Assembly: GCA_023150555.1 (NCBI GenBank)
Contig: JAKLKQ010000026.1
Span: 1-64,000 of the forward strand
Length of the DNA stretch: 64,000 nucleotides
Source of the DNA: Planctomycetota bacterium
GTDB taxonomy: Bacteria; Planctomycetota; SZUA-567; H5-PLA8
Direction of reading: 5' to 3'
Shown here: in pieces, positions 38,394 through 47,243 of the stretch
How positions within the stretch are numbered: the first letter of the stretch is position 1
Layout of the letters: every line of letters starts with the position of its first letter
Made by a program: the position numbers and the translations under genes
The notes under the pieces: model-generated
Seen by the model: only the letters and a program-made list of their open reading frames with translations
What the model was told of the DNA's origin: nothing
The model's database searches: none

Positions 38394-39953
38394 CTACTCC
38401 AAGTCGGCCTGTGTGTTGGACCGCACCTCGTCGAGCGTGGTGACGCCTTCGGCGGCCTTGGCGAGCCCGTCCCTGCGCAGCGTGACCAGTCCGCTGGCTA
38501 TGGCGGCCTGCTTGATCCGCCCCGCAGGCGAGCGGGCGTTGACCAGATCGGCAAGGCAATCGTTCATCGCCAGGACCTCGGCGATGGCGATGCGGCCATG
38601 GAAGCCGGTCCGGAAGCACGCCTCGCAGCCCTTGCCCCGGGCCAACTCGCCTCGGCCGTCCTTCCCGAGAAGTTCGACCTCCCGGGCCTGCCAACCTTCC
38701 CGGCGCAGGCGCTCGGCATCCAGCGGGAGAGACTCCTTGCAGGCCGGACAGACGCGCCGCACCAGGCGCTGGGCGATCGTGGCGTTGAGCGAACTGGCCA
38801 CCAGGTACGGCTCCACCCCCAGGTCCAGCAGGCGCGAGACGCTCGACGGCGCGTCGTTGGTGTGCAGCGTCGAGAGGACCAGGTGCCCGGTGAGCGCCGA
38901 CTGGATGGCCACGGTGGCCGTCTCCAGGTCGCGGACCTCGCCGACCATGATCACGTCGGGGTCCTGGCGGACCAGGGCGCGCAGCCCCTTGGCGAAGGTC
39001 AGCCCCTTGCGCTCGGAGACCTGGGTCTGGCTGAGCCCCGGCAACTGGTACTCGATGGGGTCTTCCAGGGTCAGGATGTTCAGCTCCGCCGAGTTCATCG
39101 CCGAGAGCATCGCGTAGAGCGTGGTCGTCTTCCCGCAGCCTGTGGGCCCGGTCACCAGGACAATGCCGTGGGAGAGGGAGAGCAGCCCCTCGATCTTCCC
39201 CATCGCGTCGTCGGAGTACCCCAGGTTGGCGAGGGAGAGCAGGCCCGTCTGCTTGTCCAGCAGGCGCATCACGACGCGCTCGCCGTACTGGTTGGGCAGC
39301 GTGGCGATGCGCAGGTCGACCCGCCGCTCGCCGATGCGGATGGTCACGCCGCCGTCCTGCGGCAGGCGCTTCTCGGCGATGTCCATGCGGCCCATGACCT
39401 TGATGCGGCTGGCGACGCCGTCGCGGACCTCGGGCCGGAGGACCGCGCGCTCGTAGAGCACGCCGTCGATGCGGAAGCGCACGCGCACGCCGTCCTCGGC
39501 CGGTTCCAGGTGGATGTCGCTGGCCCGCTGCCGGACGGCCTGCAGGAGCATGGCGTGGACGAGCTTGACCGCCGGGGCCTTGTCGTCGAGTTCGAGGACG
39601 TCCTCGGTCAGGGTGATCTCGCCGCCTTCGGGCGCGCCGACGGCCAGTTCCTCGGCCACGTCGGTCACCTCGCGGGCCTCGGCATGGTAGGCCCGGTTGA
39701 TCAGTTCCAGGAGGGGCTCTTCCTCGGCCCCCAGGACCTTCACGGGCGCGTCGAGCTTGTAGGCGATGCGGTCATGGACCCAGTGCCTGTCGGCATGGGC
39801 GGTCGCGAGCACGTAGACCGGCCCGGCCGGATCCTCTTCCTTCCCGATGGCGACGACGGCGTGCTCCCGCGCGAAGCGCAGCGGGATCCTGGCCAGGAAG
39901 GCCTCGGGGACCGAGACGCCGTCGAGGCTGGTCATCTGGGCGGGGGCGGTCAT
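38394..39953 (-). CDS. gspE: GspE secretion ATPase
   Basis: The 519-residue cytoplasmic hexameric ATPase powers pseudopilus assembly. It has an N-terminal MshEN-like domain (about 1-110), Walker A LVTGPTGCGKTTTLYA (about 265), an Asp box, Walker B MVGEVRDLETA, a His box and a four-Cys zinc element (CPAC and CEAC) near the C-terminus. All motifs are intact. The start overlaps the GspD stop by 4 bases (ATGA), so translation is coupled. Confidence 0.92.
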   Translation of the reverse strand: MTAPAQMTSLDGVSVPEAFLARIPLRFAREHAVVAIGKEEDPAGPVYVLATAHADRHWVHDRIAYKLDAPVKVLGAEEEPLLELINRAYHAEAREVTDVAEELAVGAPEGGEITLTEDVLELDDKAPAVKLVHAMLLQAVRQRASDIHLEPAEDGVRVRFRIDGVLYERAVLRPEVRDGVASRIKVMGRMDIAEKRLPQDGGVTIRIGERRVDLRIATLPNQYGERVVMRLLDKQTGLLSLANLGYSDDAMGKIEGLLSLSHGIVLVTGPTGCGKTTTLYAMLSAMNSAELNILTLEDPIEYQLPGLSQTQVSERKGLTFAKGLRALVRQDPDVIMVGEVRDLETATVAIQSALTGHLVLSTLHTNDAPSSVSRLLDLGVEPYLVASSLNATIAQRLVRRVCPACKESLPLDAERLRREGWQAREVELLGKDGRGELARGKGCEACFRTGFHGRIAIAEVLAMNDCLADLVNARSPAGRIKQAAIASGLVTLRRDGLAKAAEGVTTLDEVRSNTQADLE

Positions 39954-42034
39954 GGCTGCTCCGGCTTCTTCTCCGGCGCTTCCAGGTCGATGAGCGAGGC
40001 GGGCGGCTCCCCGCGGCCGATGCGCTCCTTGACCTCCTTCTTGACCTGGGACTTCTTGGTCAGGTCCTCGACGTCGTCCTTCTTGGTGCCCGACTCGTCC
40101 TTGAGGTCCTCGAAGGCCGTCGTGGAGAGGATCTTCGGCCGGACGAAGAGGTACAGGCGGCTGGCGGTCTTGCGCTTGGTCTCCCGGCTGAAGAGTTTCC
40201 CGAGGCCGGGGATCTGGGAGAGCCCCGGGACGCCGCTCTTGGTGTCCGTCGCGGAGTCCCGGGTGAACCCGCCGATGACGATGGTCTGGCGGTCGGGGAT
40301 CGTCACCTTGGTGTCGGCGTCGTTGCTGACCTTGGGCGGCGGGATCCCGGCGCCAGCGGAGGTCCCGGTGAACTCCTCGAAGGTCTGCTTGATCTCCAGG
40401 TTCAGGTAGCCGTCGGGCGAGATGTGCGGCGTGATCTGCAGCGCGGTCGTCGCGTCGGCGAAGCCCGCGAAGGAGGTATTCGTGGTCGCCGTGCCCTGCG
40501 AGGTCGTGGTCGTCGGCTCGCTGACCTTGGTCGTGAAGGAGGCCTTCTCGTTGTCGTTCACCAGCAGCAGGGGCTGGGAGACGATGGAGACGTTCGACTT
40601 GCCGGCCAGGGCGCGCAGGACGACGGCGAACTGCTCCTCCTTGGCGAAGCGGAAGGCCGCGCCGGTGAAACTCTTGACGATCGAGTCGACCGGGAAGCCG
40701 CGTCCGGCGGGGTCCACCTGCTCGCCCAGCCCGAAGCCGCTGCCGCCGTCGGCGGTCTTGTTGCCTTTCATGTCGTTGAGCGCCAGGAACTCCACGCCCA
40801 GGTCCAGCGACTTGTCCCCCGTCACCTGGACGATGGCGACCTCGATGAGCACCTGTCCCTTGCGCTTGTCCAGGTTCTCCAGGATCTGCGCGACCTCCTT
40901 GTGGACCGTTGAATCCCCGGCGACGACCAGGGTGTTCAGGCCCTCGACGGGGATGATCTCGGCAGGGACGCCCTGCGAGGCCGTGGTGCCGGCCGGGGCG
41001 GTTCCGGTGGCACCACGGGGCGGGGCAGGAGGCGCCGGCGCCGGGGTCTCGGCGTTTCCGCCAGCCGGTATGTCGCTTCGGCGCGCCGCCAGGGCGACCC
41101 CCAGCAACTGGCCCACGTAGTCCACGATGTCCTTCACCGGCACGTTGTTGAGCTTGTAGTACTGGATCGTCCTGCGCGCCGCCGGGGCCTCCAGGTCGAT
41201 CTCCTTGAGGAAGTTCCGGGCTCGGGCGACGTCGCCCTGCGGCCCGATCAGGTGCAGGGCGTTGAGGCGCTCATCGGGCAGGACCGTCACCTGCTCGCGC
41301 CCGGCCTCGCCGGTCGTGGCCTTCTCTACGGCCTGCAGGTACTCGCGCAGCATCGACTGCGCCTTGTCCACCGGGATGTTCGCGATCTTGACGACCGCCG
41401 TGTCCACCGGCTCCCCGGGCCGGTCCAGCAACTGCAGCATCTTCTCGATCCGCTTCACCGAGGAGGCCGCGTCGTTGATCATCAGCAGGTCCGAGTGCGG
41501 GATCTGGGTCACCGAGCCGACCGGCGAGAGGGCCGGCGTGATGACCGCCAGGACCTTTGTGGGCGTCGCGTGCTGGAGCTTGGCCAGGAAGGAGACCAGG
41601 TTGTCCCCGGGCGGCACGGCGTCGCCCTGGACGAGCACCGGAAGGTTGCCGGGCTCCTTGAAGGCGCCCTGGGCGTTGACGATCTTCTCCAGGTTGATCC
41701 CCGAACCTTCCACGGGGACGATGGACAGCCCGTTGATCTGGCAGACCGCCTGGAAGACGCGGTAGAACTCGTCGGCCCCGATCGGCTGCTCGCTCTGCAG
41801 CGTCACCTTCTTGTTGCGCAGCATGTTCTCGTCGTAGAGGAAGCTGCGCTTGGTGACCTTCTCGACCTGCTTGGCCAGCGTCGCCAGGTCCAGGCCCGAG
41901 AAGTTGACGCGGACCTTCTTGGCCTCGGCCTCGCCTTCGCCCTCCCCTTGGCCCCGGGCGCGCGGCGCCAGGAATCCCAAGAGGAGTACGAGGCCGCAGA
42001 CAAGCAGCCAGGGACATCGCGTCGCCTTCGCCAT
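39950..42034 (-). CDS. gspD: GspD outer-membrane secretin
   Basis: The 694-residue product has a signal peptide (WLLVCGLVLLLGFLAP) behind GGGAG, then periplasmic N domains (N0 to N3, about 35-390), a Pro/Ala/Gly linker (AETPAPAPPAPPRGATG), and the C-terminal secretin beta barrel (about 420-620) with RQTIVIGGFTRDS and GLGKLFSRETKR. It forms the outer-membrane channel through which folded proteins leave. Domain order and length are normal for the family. Confidence 0.92.
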   Translation of the reverse strand: MAKATRCPWLLVCGLVLLLGFLAPRARGQGEGEGEAEAKKVRVNFSGLDLATLAKQVEKVTKRSFLYDENMLRNKKVTLQSEQPIGADEFYRVFQAVCQINGLSIVPVEGSGINLEKIVNAQGAFKEPGNLPVLVQGDAVPPGDNLVSFLAKLQHATPTKVLAVITPALSPVGSVTQIPHSDLLMINDAASSVKRIEKMLQLLDRPGEPVDTAVVKIANIPVDKAQSMLREYLQAVEKATTGEAGREQVTVLPDERLNALHLIGPQGDVARARNFLKEIDLEAPAARRTIQYYKLNNVPVKDIVDYVGQLLGVALAARRSDIPAGGNAETPAPAPPAPPRGATGTAPAGTTASQGVPAEIIPVEGLNTLVVAGDSTVHKEVAQILENLDKRKGQVLIEVAIVQVTGDKSLDLGVEFLALNDMKGNKTADGGSGFGLGEQVDPAGRGFPVDSIVKSFTGAAFRFAKEEQFAVVLRALAGKSNVSIVSQPLLLVNDNEKASFTTKVSEPTTTTSQGTATTNTSFAGFADATTALQITPHISPDGYLNLEIKQTFEEFTGTSAGAGIPPPKVSNDADTKVTIPDRQTIVIGGFTRDSATDTKSGVPGLSQIPGLGKLFSRETKRKTASRLYLFVRPKILSTTAFEDLKDESGTKKDDVEDLTKKSQVKKEVKERIGRGEPPASLIDLEAPEKKPEQP

Positions 42035-42080
42035 TTCCTGCTCCCTTCGGTTCGGTACGGTACGGTTCTCTCGTGCGGCC

Positions 42081-42647
42081 TTACGGCCGCTCCCTGATCT
42101 CGTTGGCCAGCGCGGGCACCGGCCGGTCCGGCGTGGCCACCGGCAGGCTCTCGGCCTGCCCCTCGCGCCAGACCTCCAGGCGGACCTCGCCGTGGTCGTA
42201 GGCGAAGAGCACGCCGGTGTCGATCTTGCGGACCTCCGCGTCGATCCCCTCGACCCGGTCCCCGGCCTTGCAGGAGACCGTCTTGCCCGAATACAGGACC
42301 TCGATGATCGCCTCGTTCTCCTTCGGGTCGCCGTAATCCATGATCCCCTTGACCCGGATGATCGCGGAGAGCGCGGGGGCGCTGGGCTTGCCCGCGGCCT
42401 CCGGCCTCGCTACCGTCCGCGACATCCTGAAGTGTTCCAGGCGCCCGATCCGGGGGTCGGCGGCCTTGGGAGCGGGTTTTTCGGCGCCGTTCGACGCGTG
42501 CTTCCCGAGCGCCGGCAGGGCCGGGGACGAATGCGCCTCGCGCCAGGCCTGGGCCAGCAGGAGCCCGGCACCGCACAATAAGAGGAGGGAGGCGGCCAGC
42601 ATCAGCCGCTTGGCCATCCGCTCGGAGCCTCTGGTCAGCGGGCTCAC
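42081..42647 (-). CDS. GspC-like inner-membrane connector
   Basis: The 188-residue product starts at a GTG sharing bases with the GspK stop (GTGA). It has an N-terminal membrane anchor (RLMLAASLLLLCGAGLLL), a flexible linker and a small beta domain (IIRVKGIMDYGDPKENEAII) like the HR domain of GspC that binds the secretin N0 domain. The PDZ domain of Proteobacterial GspC is missing, as in PilP-like versions. Assigned by position and shape. Confidence 0.65.
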   Translation of the reverse strand: MSPLTRGSERMAKRLMLAASLLLLCGAGLLLAQAWREAHSSPALPALGKHASNGAEKPAPKAADPRIGRLEHFRMSRTVARPEAAGKPSAPALSAIIRVKGIMDYGDPKENEAIIEVLYSGKTVSCKAGDRVEGIDAEVRKIDTGVLFAYDHGEVRLEVWREGQAESLPVATPDRPVPALANEIRERP

Positions 42648-43693
42648 GGTTCGATCTCCTCGTAGGCCAGCACCTCGACGACGTCCGGCCCGCGCCCAGC
42701 CGCCTTCGACTCCAGGTAGGCGACCGCCTGGCGCTTGCGGCCGTCCACCTCGGCCGTCATGCGCACCGAGAAGACCTGGCCCTTGACGCCCACCTGGTCC
42801 TGGACGTCGGCGTAGAGATTTCGGATCACCTGCTCCTGCCCATCCACGGTTGCCCGCTGGACGATGCCGGGGACGCGCTCCATGTCGCGGGCCTGGAGGA
42901 ACGCGCGGTTGGCGGATATGGCCTGCGCGCTACCGTCTCCGCTGCCGCGCCACGCCGCGATCTGCCAGGCCAGTTCCTCGTCGAGACCGGGATCCAGCGC
43001 ATAGAGCACGGCCAAAGGCGCGGTGTTCAAGTTGACCCTGCCGTCCCCGAAGGTGGTCAGGTAGCAGTCCAGGCTGGGGCGGGGCTTCTCGTCGTCTATG
43101 GCCCGGAAGACGACCTCCATCGGTATCCCGGCCTCGCGCAACCCGTCGAGCGTGAGCGGCGGATCTTCGACCTTTTGTTTGCCGCCTACCTCAGGACGAA
43201 TAGCCGCTTCCTCTTCTTGTTCCGTCACGTTCAGCCTTCGCCAGAGCCTCGTTTCGGTATTCCGCCATTCCTTCTCCCGCTCGGGGTCGGCCTTGCGCAG
43301 GTACTCGAACAGGCGGGCGATAGCCCCACGGGTCCATGCCCCGCTGGCGGGGTCGCGCGCCCGCAGGAGGTTGATCTTCCCCGACTCGTCCTCGACCTGG
43401 AGCGAGACGCGGTTGCCTGGCCCCGGCTCCCAGGAGACCAAGGCGTTCCAGCCGTCGCCCCAGGAGTCGAAGCGCGGGTCGGCGCGCTTCTCCGCCAGAA
43501 GACCCTTCGCGGCCTCGATGCCCGAATCGAAGAGCCGCCGGAACTCGGCCTCGCGGGCATACCGCGCAACCTCGACCGTCTGGACCTGCGAGCGGTGCGC
43601 GACCTCCACCGCTAAGACCGCCAGGACCGAGACGGCGCCCAGGACCAGCAGGAGCACCGCCCCGCGCTTAGGTGAACCTAAAGGAGGCTTCAT
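42644..43693 (-). CDS. gspK: GspK minor pseudopilin
   Basis: The 349-residue product, from the ATG at 43693, has the GspK-type leader RGAVLLLVLGAVSVLAVLAV, which lacks the Glu at position 5 (as is usual for GspK), and a large body with two helical insertions containing RVNLNTAPLAVLYALDP, the hallmark SAM-like (helix-hairpin-helix) part. It caps the pseudopilus tip. It overlaps GspM by 4 bases. Confidence 0.85.
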   Translation of the reverse strand: MKPPLGSPKRGAVLLLVLGAVSVLAVLAVEVAHRSQVQTVEVARYAREAEFRRLFDSGIEAAKGLLAEKRADPRFDSWGDGWNALVSWEPGPGNRVSLQVEDESGKINLLRARDPASGAWTRGAIARLFEYLRKADPEREKEWRNTETRLWRRLNVTEQEEEAAIRPEVGGKQKVEDPPLTLDGLREAGIPMEVVFRAIDDEKPRPSLDCYLTTFGDGRVNLNTAPLAVLYALDPGLDEELAWQIAAWRGSGDGSAQAISANRAFLQARDMERVPGIVQRATVDGQEQVIRNLYADVQDQVGVKGQVFSVRMTAEVDGRKRQAVAYLESKAAGRGPDVVEVLAYEEIEP

Positions 43694-44193
43694 CGCGCGT
43701 CCGCCCCGGGAGCCGCCGCCACCCAACGCATGCTCACGACCGTCTCGGCCTCCTCATAGATGCCGCTCTGCCGCTGGGCCGGTTTCAGACGCAGTTCCTT
43801 GACCGTCGCGCCGCCGCCGGCCTCCAGATCCGCCAGGAACCGGACCCAGGGGCCGTGCGCGACGTTGACCGCCCGCGCCGTGACGCTGCGCTCGACGACG
43901 CCCTTGCCCAGTTCGCGCTCGCTCTCGCTCAGGAAGACCACGGGCACGCTGGCGCGGACCACCGCGCCCTGGACCAGGGCCTTCAGGTTCCGAGCGCCCA
44001 GGTCGTCCGTGCCTTGCCCGAAAGCGCCGGGATGACGCGCGAAGGTCCCGTACGCGGCCTGGAGATCCTCTAGCTGCCGGTCCGCAGCTACCTTTGCCTC
44101 CTGCCACGCCAGGTAGCGGTCCAGGGCGGCGTAGCCGGTGACGGCGAGCGCGGCCAGGAGGAGGACCCAGGGGGCATTGCGCGAAGCGTTCAT
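43690..44193 (-). CDS. gspM: GspM-like inner-membrane protein
   Basis: The 167-residue product has a single N-terminal membrane helix (WVLLLAALAVTGYAAL), a coiled-coil stretch and a small ferredoxin-like periplasmic domain. It partners GspL in the inner-membrane assembly. Assigned from topology and its place between GspL and GspK, with 4-base overlaps on both sides. Confidence 0.7.
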   Translation of the reverse strand: MNASRNAPWVLLLAALAVTGYAALDRYLAWQEAKVAADRQLEDLQAAYGTFARHPGAFGQGTDDLGARNLKALVQGAVVRASVPVVFLSESERELGKGVVERSVTARAVNVAHGPWVRFLADLEAGGGATVKELRLKPAQRQSGIYEEAETVVSMRWVAAAPGADAR

Positions 44194-45530
44194 CGCCCGC
44201 TCCCCGGCTCGCCGGGCTTGTAGTCCAGGCGCATCCGCACCAGGACTTCCTTGCCCCTGGCCTCGAACTCGCCCCGCGCCGCCAGGCGCTTCGAGGCGTT
44301 CATGGCGCGCTCCAGATTCGCTGCCTCCTGCAGTCCGTCGCTCCCGCGCGCCTCCATGCGCGCCGTCAACCGCCCGCCGTCGGGCCCCAATTGGAGCGCG
44401 TCGAGGGTAAGCCCTGTCTTGTCGGCGTCAGGCATCACGCTGCCCAGTTCGGACCAGAACTTCAGCGCGCTAGGAAGATCGTTGGCCTGGGCGTTCTTCT
44501 CCTGCCGCGTGGCCACCGCCTCCATCTCCTGCAGCAGGAAGCCGGCCCGGAAGGACTTTGCCGGGAAGGCCTCCTTCCAGAGCGACTCTTCCGCCTGCCG
44601 CAGGCCCTTCGAGACCTCGGCGGCGTTGCGGGTCTTTACGTGGAAGAGGAAGGCCAGGGCGGCCAGCACCAGGACCGCTGCAGCGCCCAGGACCTGGAGC
44701 GTGCCGCCCAGCCGTGCGCCGGCGGACCTGGGCGCGCCGGTGGCCCCGCGCAGCAGGTTCGCCCCGCGCTGCGGATCGGCCAGGCAGGCCGCCACGGCCG
44801 GGACAAAAGCAGGTTCCACCCGGAAGCCTTCGCCGAGTTCGACGGGCGTTGCCTCGCTGGCATGGATGTGCAAGGCATCTTCGGGAGCACCCAGGGACGC
44901 CGCGATCCGGGTCCATTCGTCGGGAGGCGTGGGCAACAGGCCTCGGACGGGGAAGGCGCGCCATTGCTCGGCGCCGTCCTTGCCAATGGCAACGATCAGC
45001 CCTTCGCCGCCGGCTTCAAGCGCGACCGCCCTCGGATCGTGGCTTTGGGCAAGGACTTCGGCGAGGGCCGCGAGCGTGGACGTCACCAGGGAGAGGCTGG
45101 CGTCCGGGAAGCGCTCCTTTATCACGCTTCGAAGCTCGTCCAGCAGCACCTGCGAAATGCCATGCACGGCCACCCGGCTCCCCGAGGGCACGCTTGTTAA
45201 CCGGACGACGTCGACCGCCAGGTCTTCGGCGCTCTCGCCGGCACAGCGGCCTTCCGCCAACGACCGCGCGACCGCCTCGATCTGCGCCTCGGAGCGCAGC
45301 TTGACCTCCAGAAGATCGGCGCAGGCCAGCCAGCGCGGGGAAAGCGCGATGCGGACCTCGCGGCACCGAAGTTCCGCCGGAACAAGCGAAAGGAGGGAGC
45401 GCAGGGTCTGCACAGGCGTCTGGCCGGGCGCGATTCCTTGGCGCGCCTGCCAGGCGAGGCGGCCGGGCGGCTCGGCCATGACCGCAGCCAGTTCGCGGCG
45501 ATGGATCGCGATGCCCAGGAGGCGGTTCAT
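44190..45530 (-). CDS. gspL: GspL-like inner-membrane protein
   Basis: The 446-residue first gene of the operon. The cytoplasmic part (about 1-275) has an actin/PilM-like fold without the usual ATP-binding signature; a membrane helix (LQVLGAAAVLVLAALAFLF) lies near 280-300, followed by a periplasmic domain. GspL recruits GspE to the membrane. The operon promoter must lie in the 45531-46402 gap. Confidence 0.75.
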   Translation of the reverse strand: MNRLLGIAIHRRELAAVMAEPPGRLAWQARQGIAPGQTPVQTLRSLLSLVPAELRCREVRIALSPRWLACADLLEVKLRSEAQIEAVARSLAEGRCAGESAEDLAVDVVRLTSVPSGSRVAVHGISQVLLDELRSVIKERFPDASLSLVTSTLAALAEVLAQSHDPRAVALEAGGEGLIVAIGKDGAEQWRAFPVRGLLPTPPDEWTRIAASLGAPEDALHIHASEATPVELGEGFRVEPAFVPAVAACLADPQRGANLLRGATGAPRSAGARLGGTLQVLGAAAVLVLAALAFLFHVKTRNAAEVSKGLRQAEESLWKEAFPAKSFRAGFLLQEMEAVATRQEKNAQANDLPSALKFWSELGSVMPDADKTGLTLDALQLGPDGGRLTARMEARGSDGLQEAANLERAMNASKRLAARGEFEARGKEVLVRMRLDYKPGEPGSGR

Positions 45531-46402
45531 GCGTTGGCCTTCCCTACTTTGGGTTCGCCGCCCTGCCGTGGGGATTCTGGAACGGTTTGGTACGTGCGGC
45601 TCATCCTATCCTCGGCGTGCATAGTACGTTCTGCTATGTCCTCTACGATTAGCAGGCAGAGCGTAAGGGGGAAGTAGATACGAAACAAGAGGATAGCTTG
45701 GCCGAACAAGTAAAAATACGCCGTCCGGCATGCATAGCGCAACCTAGCGTTGAGTCAGCGAAAATTCGGTCCCAATGGAAGATCATAATTCTGAACAGGT
45801 TGTGGTGGATTGCCCCCAGTTCCAGATGTGATTCCTCCCGGGATGGCCGAAACTCCTTTTGGTACCTGGCCGTAGGTGACACAAAGACATCCTAACGCGA
45901 AGGTCGCACGGGAAGGTATTTGTTTGTCTCTACGGCTCAGCATCTGAGATACTCGCCATGGATTTGGGTTTTCCACCTTAAGAGAAGCCGGACTTACACA
46001 TTGCGTTCTAGATGGTATGCAAATGAACCTGGGTTCCAGCCCAACCAGTCTGGATCTTCAAGGTACCAATTCCCTTCTTTCTGAAGCCGGCGATTCCAAT
46101 TCCTGGAAGGGCATGGACATCCACGCAAACTCGGAATCCAGACCTCGAACATCCGAGATCAGGACTTTATTTTGGATCGAAAACTCCGCTAGAAAATTTT
46201 CCCACTTTTACCATGTTCTCACTTGACATGGGATTCCCGCTTCGCTATCAGAAAGCACGATTCGTAAAGTGGTCGGAGGTCATGCAAAAGCCTGCAAGGA
46301 CGGGGCCTCGGGGGGCCTTCCTGGTTCGGCGGCAACCTCAAGACGAACGAACTCCGGTTTAAGTCATGTAGGCGATTCGGGTTAATAATGGAGTGACCAA
46401 CA
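45531..46402. other. Divergent intergenic region, about 870 bp, AT-rich
   Basis: It lies between the secretion operon (minus) and the RHS gene pair (plus) and must hold promoters for both. Short open frames (45649-45882 minus, 45755-45976 minus, 46017-46226 plus) lack supporting signals. I see no transposon end, RNA gene or clear terminator. Confidence 0.5.
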
Positions 46403-47167
46403 ATGTCACGTGTTTTGACTGCACCACGGCTTACAGTTCTTGCACTGCTAATTCTTTTGGGCGCTGGGGTTTGGCTCTACGCCAGCCGTAGCGGAGGTAA
46501 CGCTAGCACCGCCTCCGGCGATTCCGCTCCGGATCCTTCCACCGGCAAGGAAAGCCAGGCAGCCAAGGTGCCCGCGCCCGTCGAGGAACGCCAACCGGCA
46601 CCCGACGGTTCGCCTGCAGGGGAAAACGCGTCAGCCGACAAGGAACAGCCTACGGAGCCGGAAGAGAAACTCGCCACTGCCGTTCCCGTGAAGGCGGACG
46701 CCAATCCGCAGGCCAAGTCGATCGCAGAAGCCCTGAAGACCAAGACCCACCCTGAACGCCTCAGCGCCATGCTGCCGCCAAAGGCTTTTGATGCCGACGC
46801 GTTTGCCCGCAACCCGGACCTGTACACACAGGCCCACGAGCCGGGACGCGTCTTCCAGGCTGCTCAGCCCGGCCGCGATGTGCCCGCGCTGAGAGCCGAA
46901 GGGTCGCGCTTTCACGCGCTCAAGCAGGGCGAGTCGGCGGAACTGGTCGTGCGCGGCAAGCCCGGCGCACCGGTCTCCTTCACGACCTTCGACATGGGCA
47001 CTTTCGCCGAGAACAAGTTGAGCACGGTTACCGTCCGCGCCGACGACAAGGGCTTGGCACGCGCGACCTTTGTCGCCTCGGCCGGAGCGATCAACGACGT
47101 CAACATCCTGGCCGCCTCGCCGCTGGCCTCGGGTGACGTGAGCTTCAAGGTGGAAGTGGTCAAGTAG
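46403..47167 (+). CDS. Membrane-anchored or secreted protein upstream of RHS gene
   Basis: The 254-residue product has an N-terminal hydrophobic helix (LTVLALLILLGAGVWLYA) that may anchor it or be cut, then a long Pro/Ala/Glu/Gly-rich linker (about 30-105) and a beta domain (about 160-254) with PGAPVSFTTFDMGTF and STVTVRADDKGLARATF, shaped like an Ig-type fold (macroglobulin-like). It lies 76 bases before the RHS gene, same strand, and probably forms an operon with it. It could tether or fold the RHS protein at the surface. Confidence 0.65.
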   Translation: MSRVLTAPRLTVLALLILLGAGVWLYASRSGGNASTASGDSAPDPSTGKESQAAKVPAPVEERQPAPDGSPAGENASADKEQPTEPEEKLATAVPVKADANPQAKSIAEALKTKTHPERLSAMLPPKAFDADAFARNPDLYTQAHEPGRVFQAAQPGRDVPALRAEGSRFHALKQGESAELVVRGKPGAPVSFTTFDMGTFAENKLSTVTVRADDKGLARATFVASAGAINDVNILAASPLASGDVSFKVEVVK

Positions 47168-47243
47168 CCATAGCTGGGAAGCAATTTCACTTGGTCAAAG
47201 GCTGATTCGGAATCTCGAAACCCGCAGCACACAGGAGCCTCAC

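Noticed and set aside
46017-46226. 69-residue frame in the T2SS-RHS gap
   Set aside because: No ribosome binding site, composition unlike nearby proteins, no motif.
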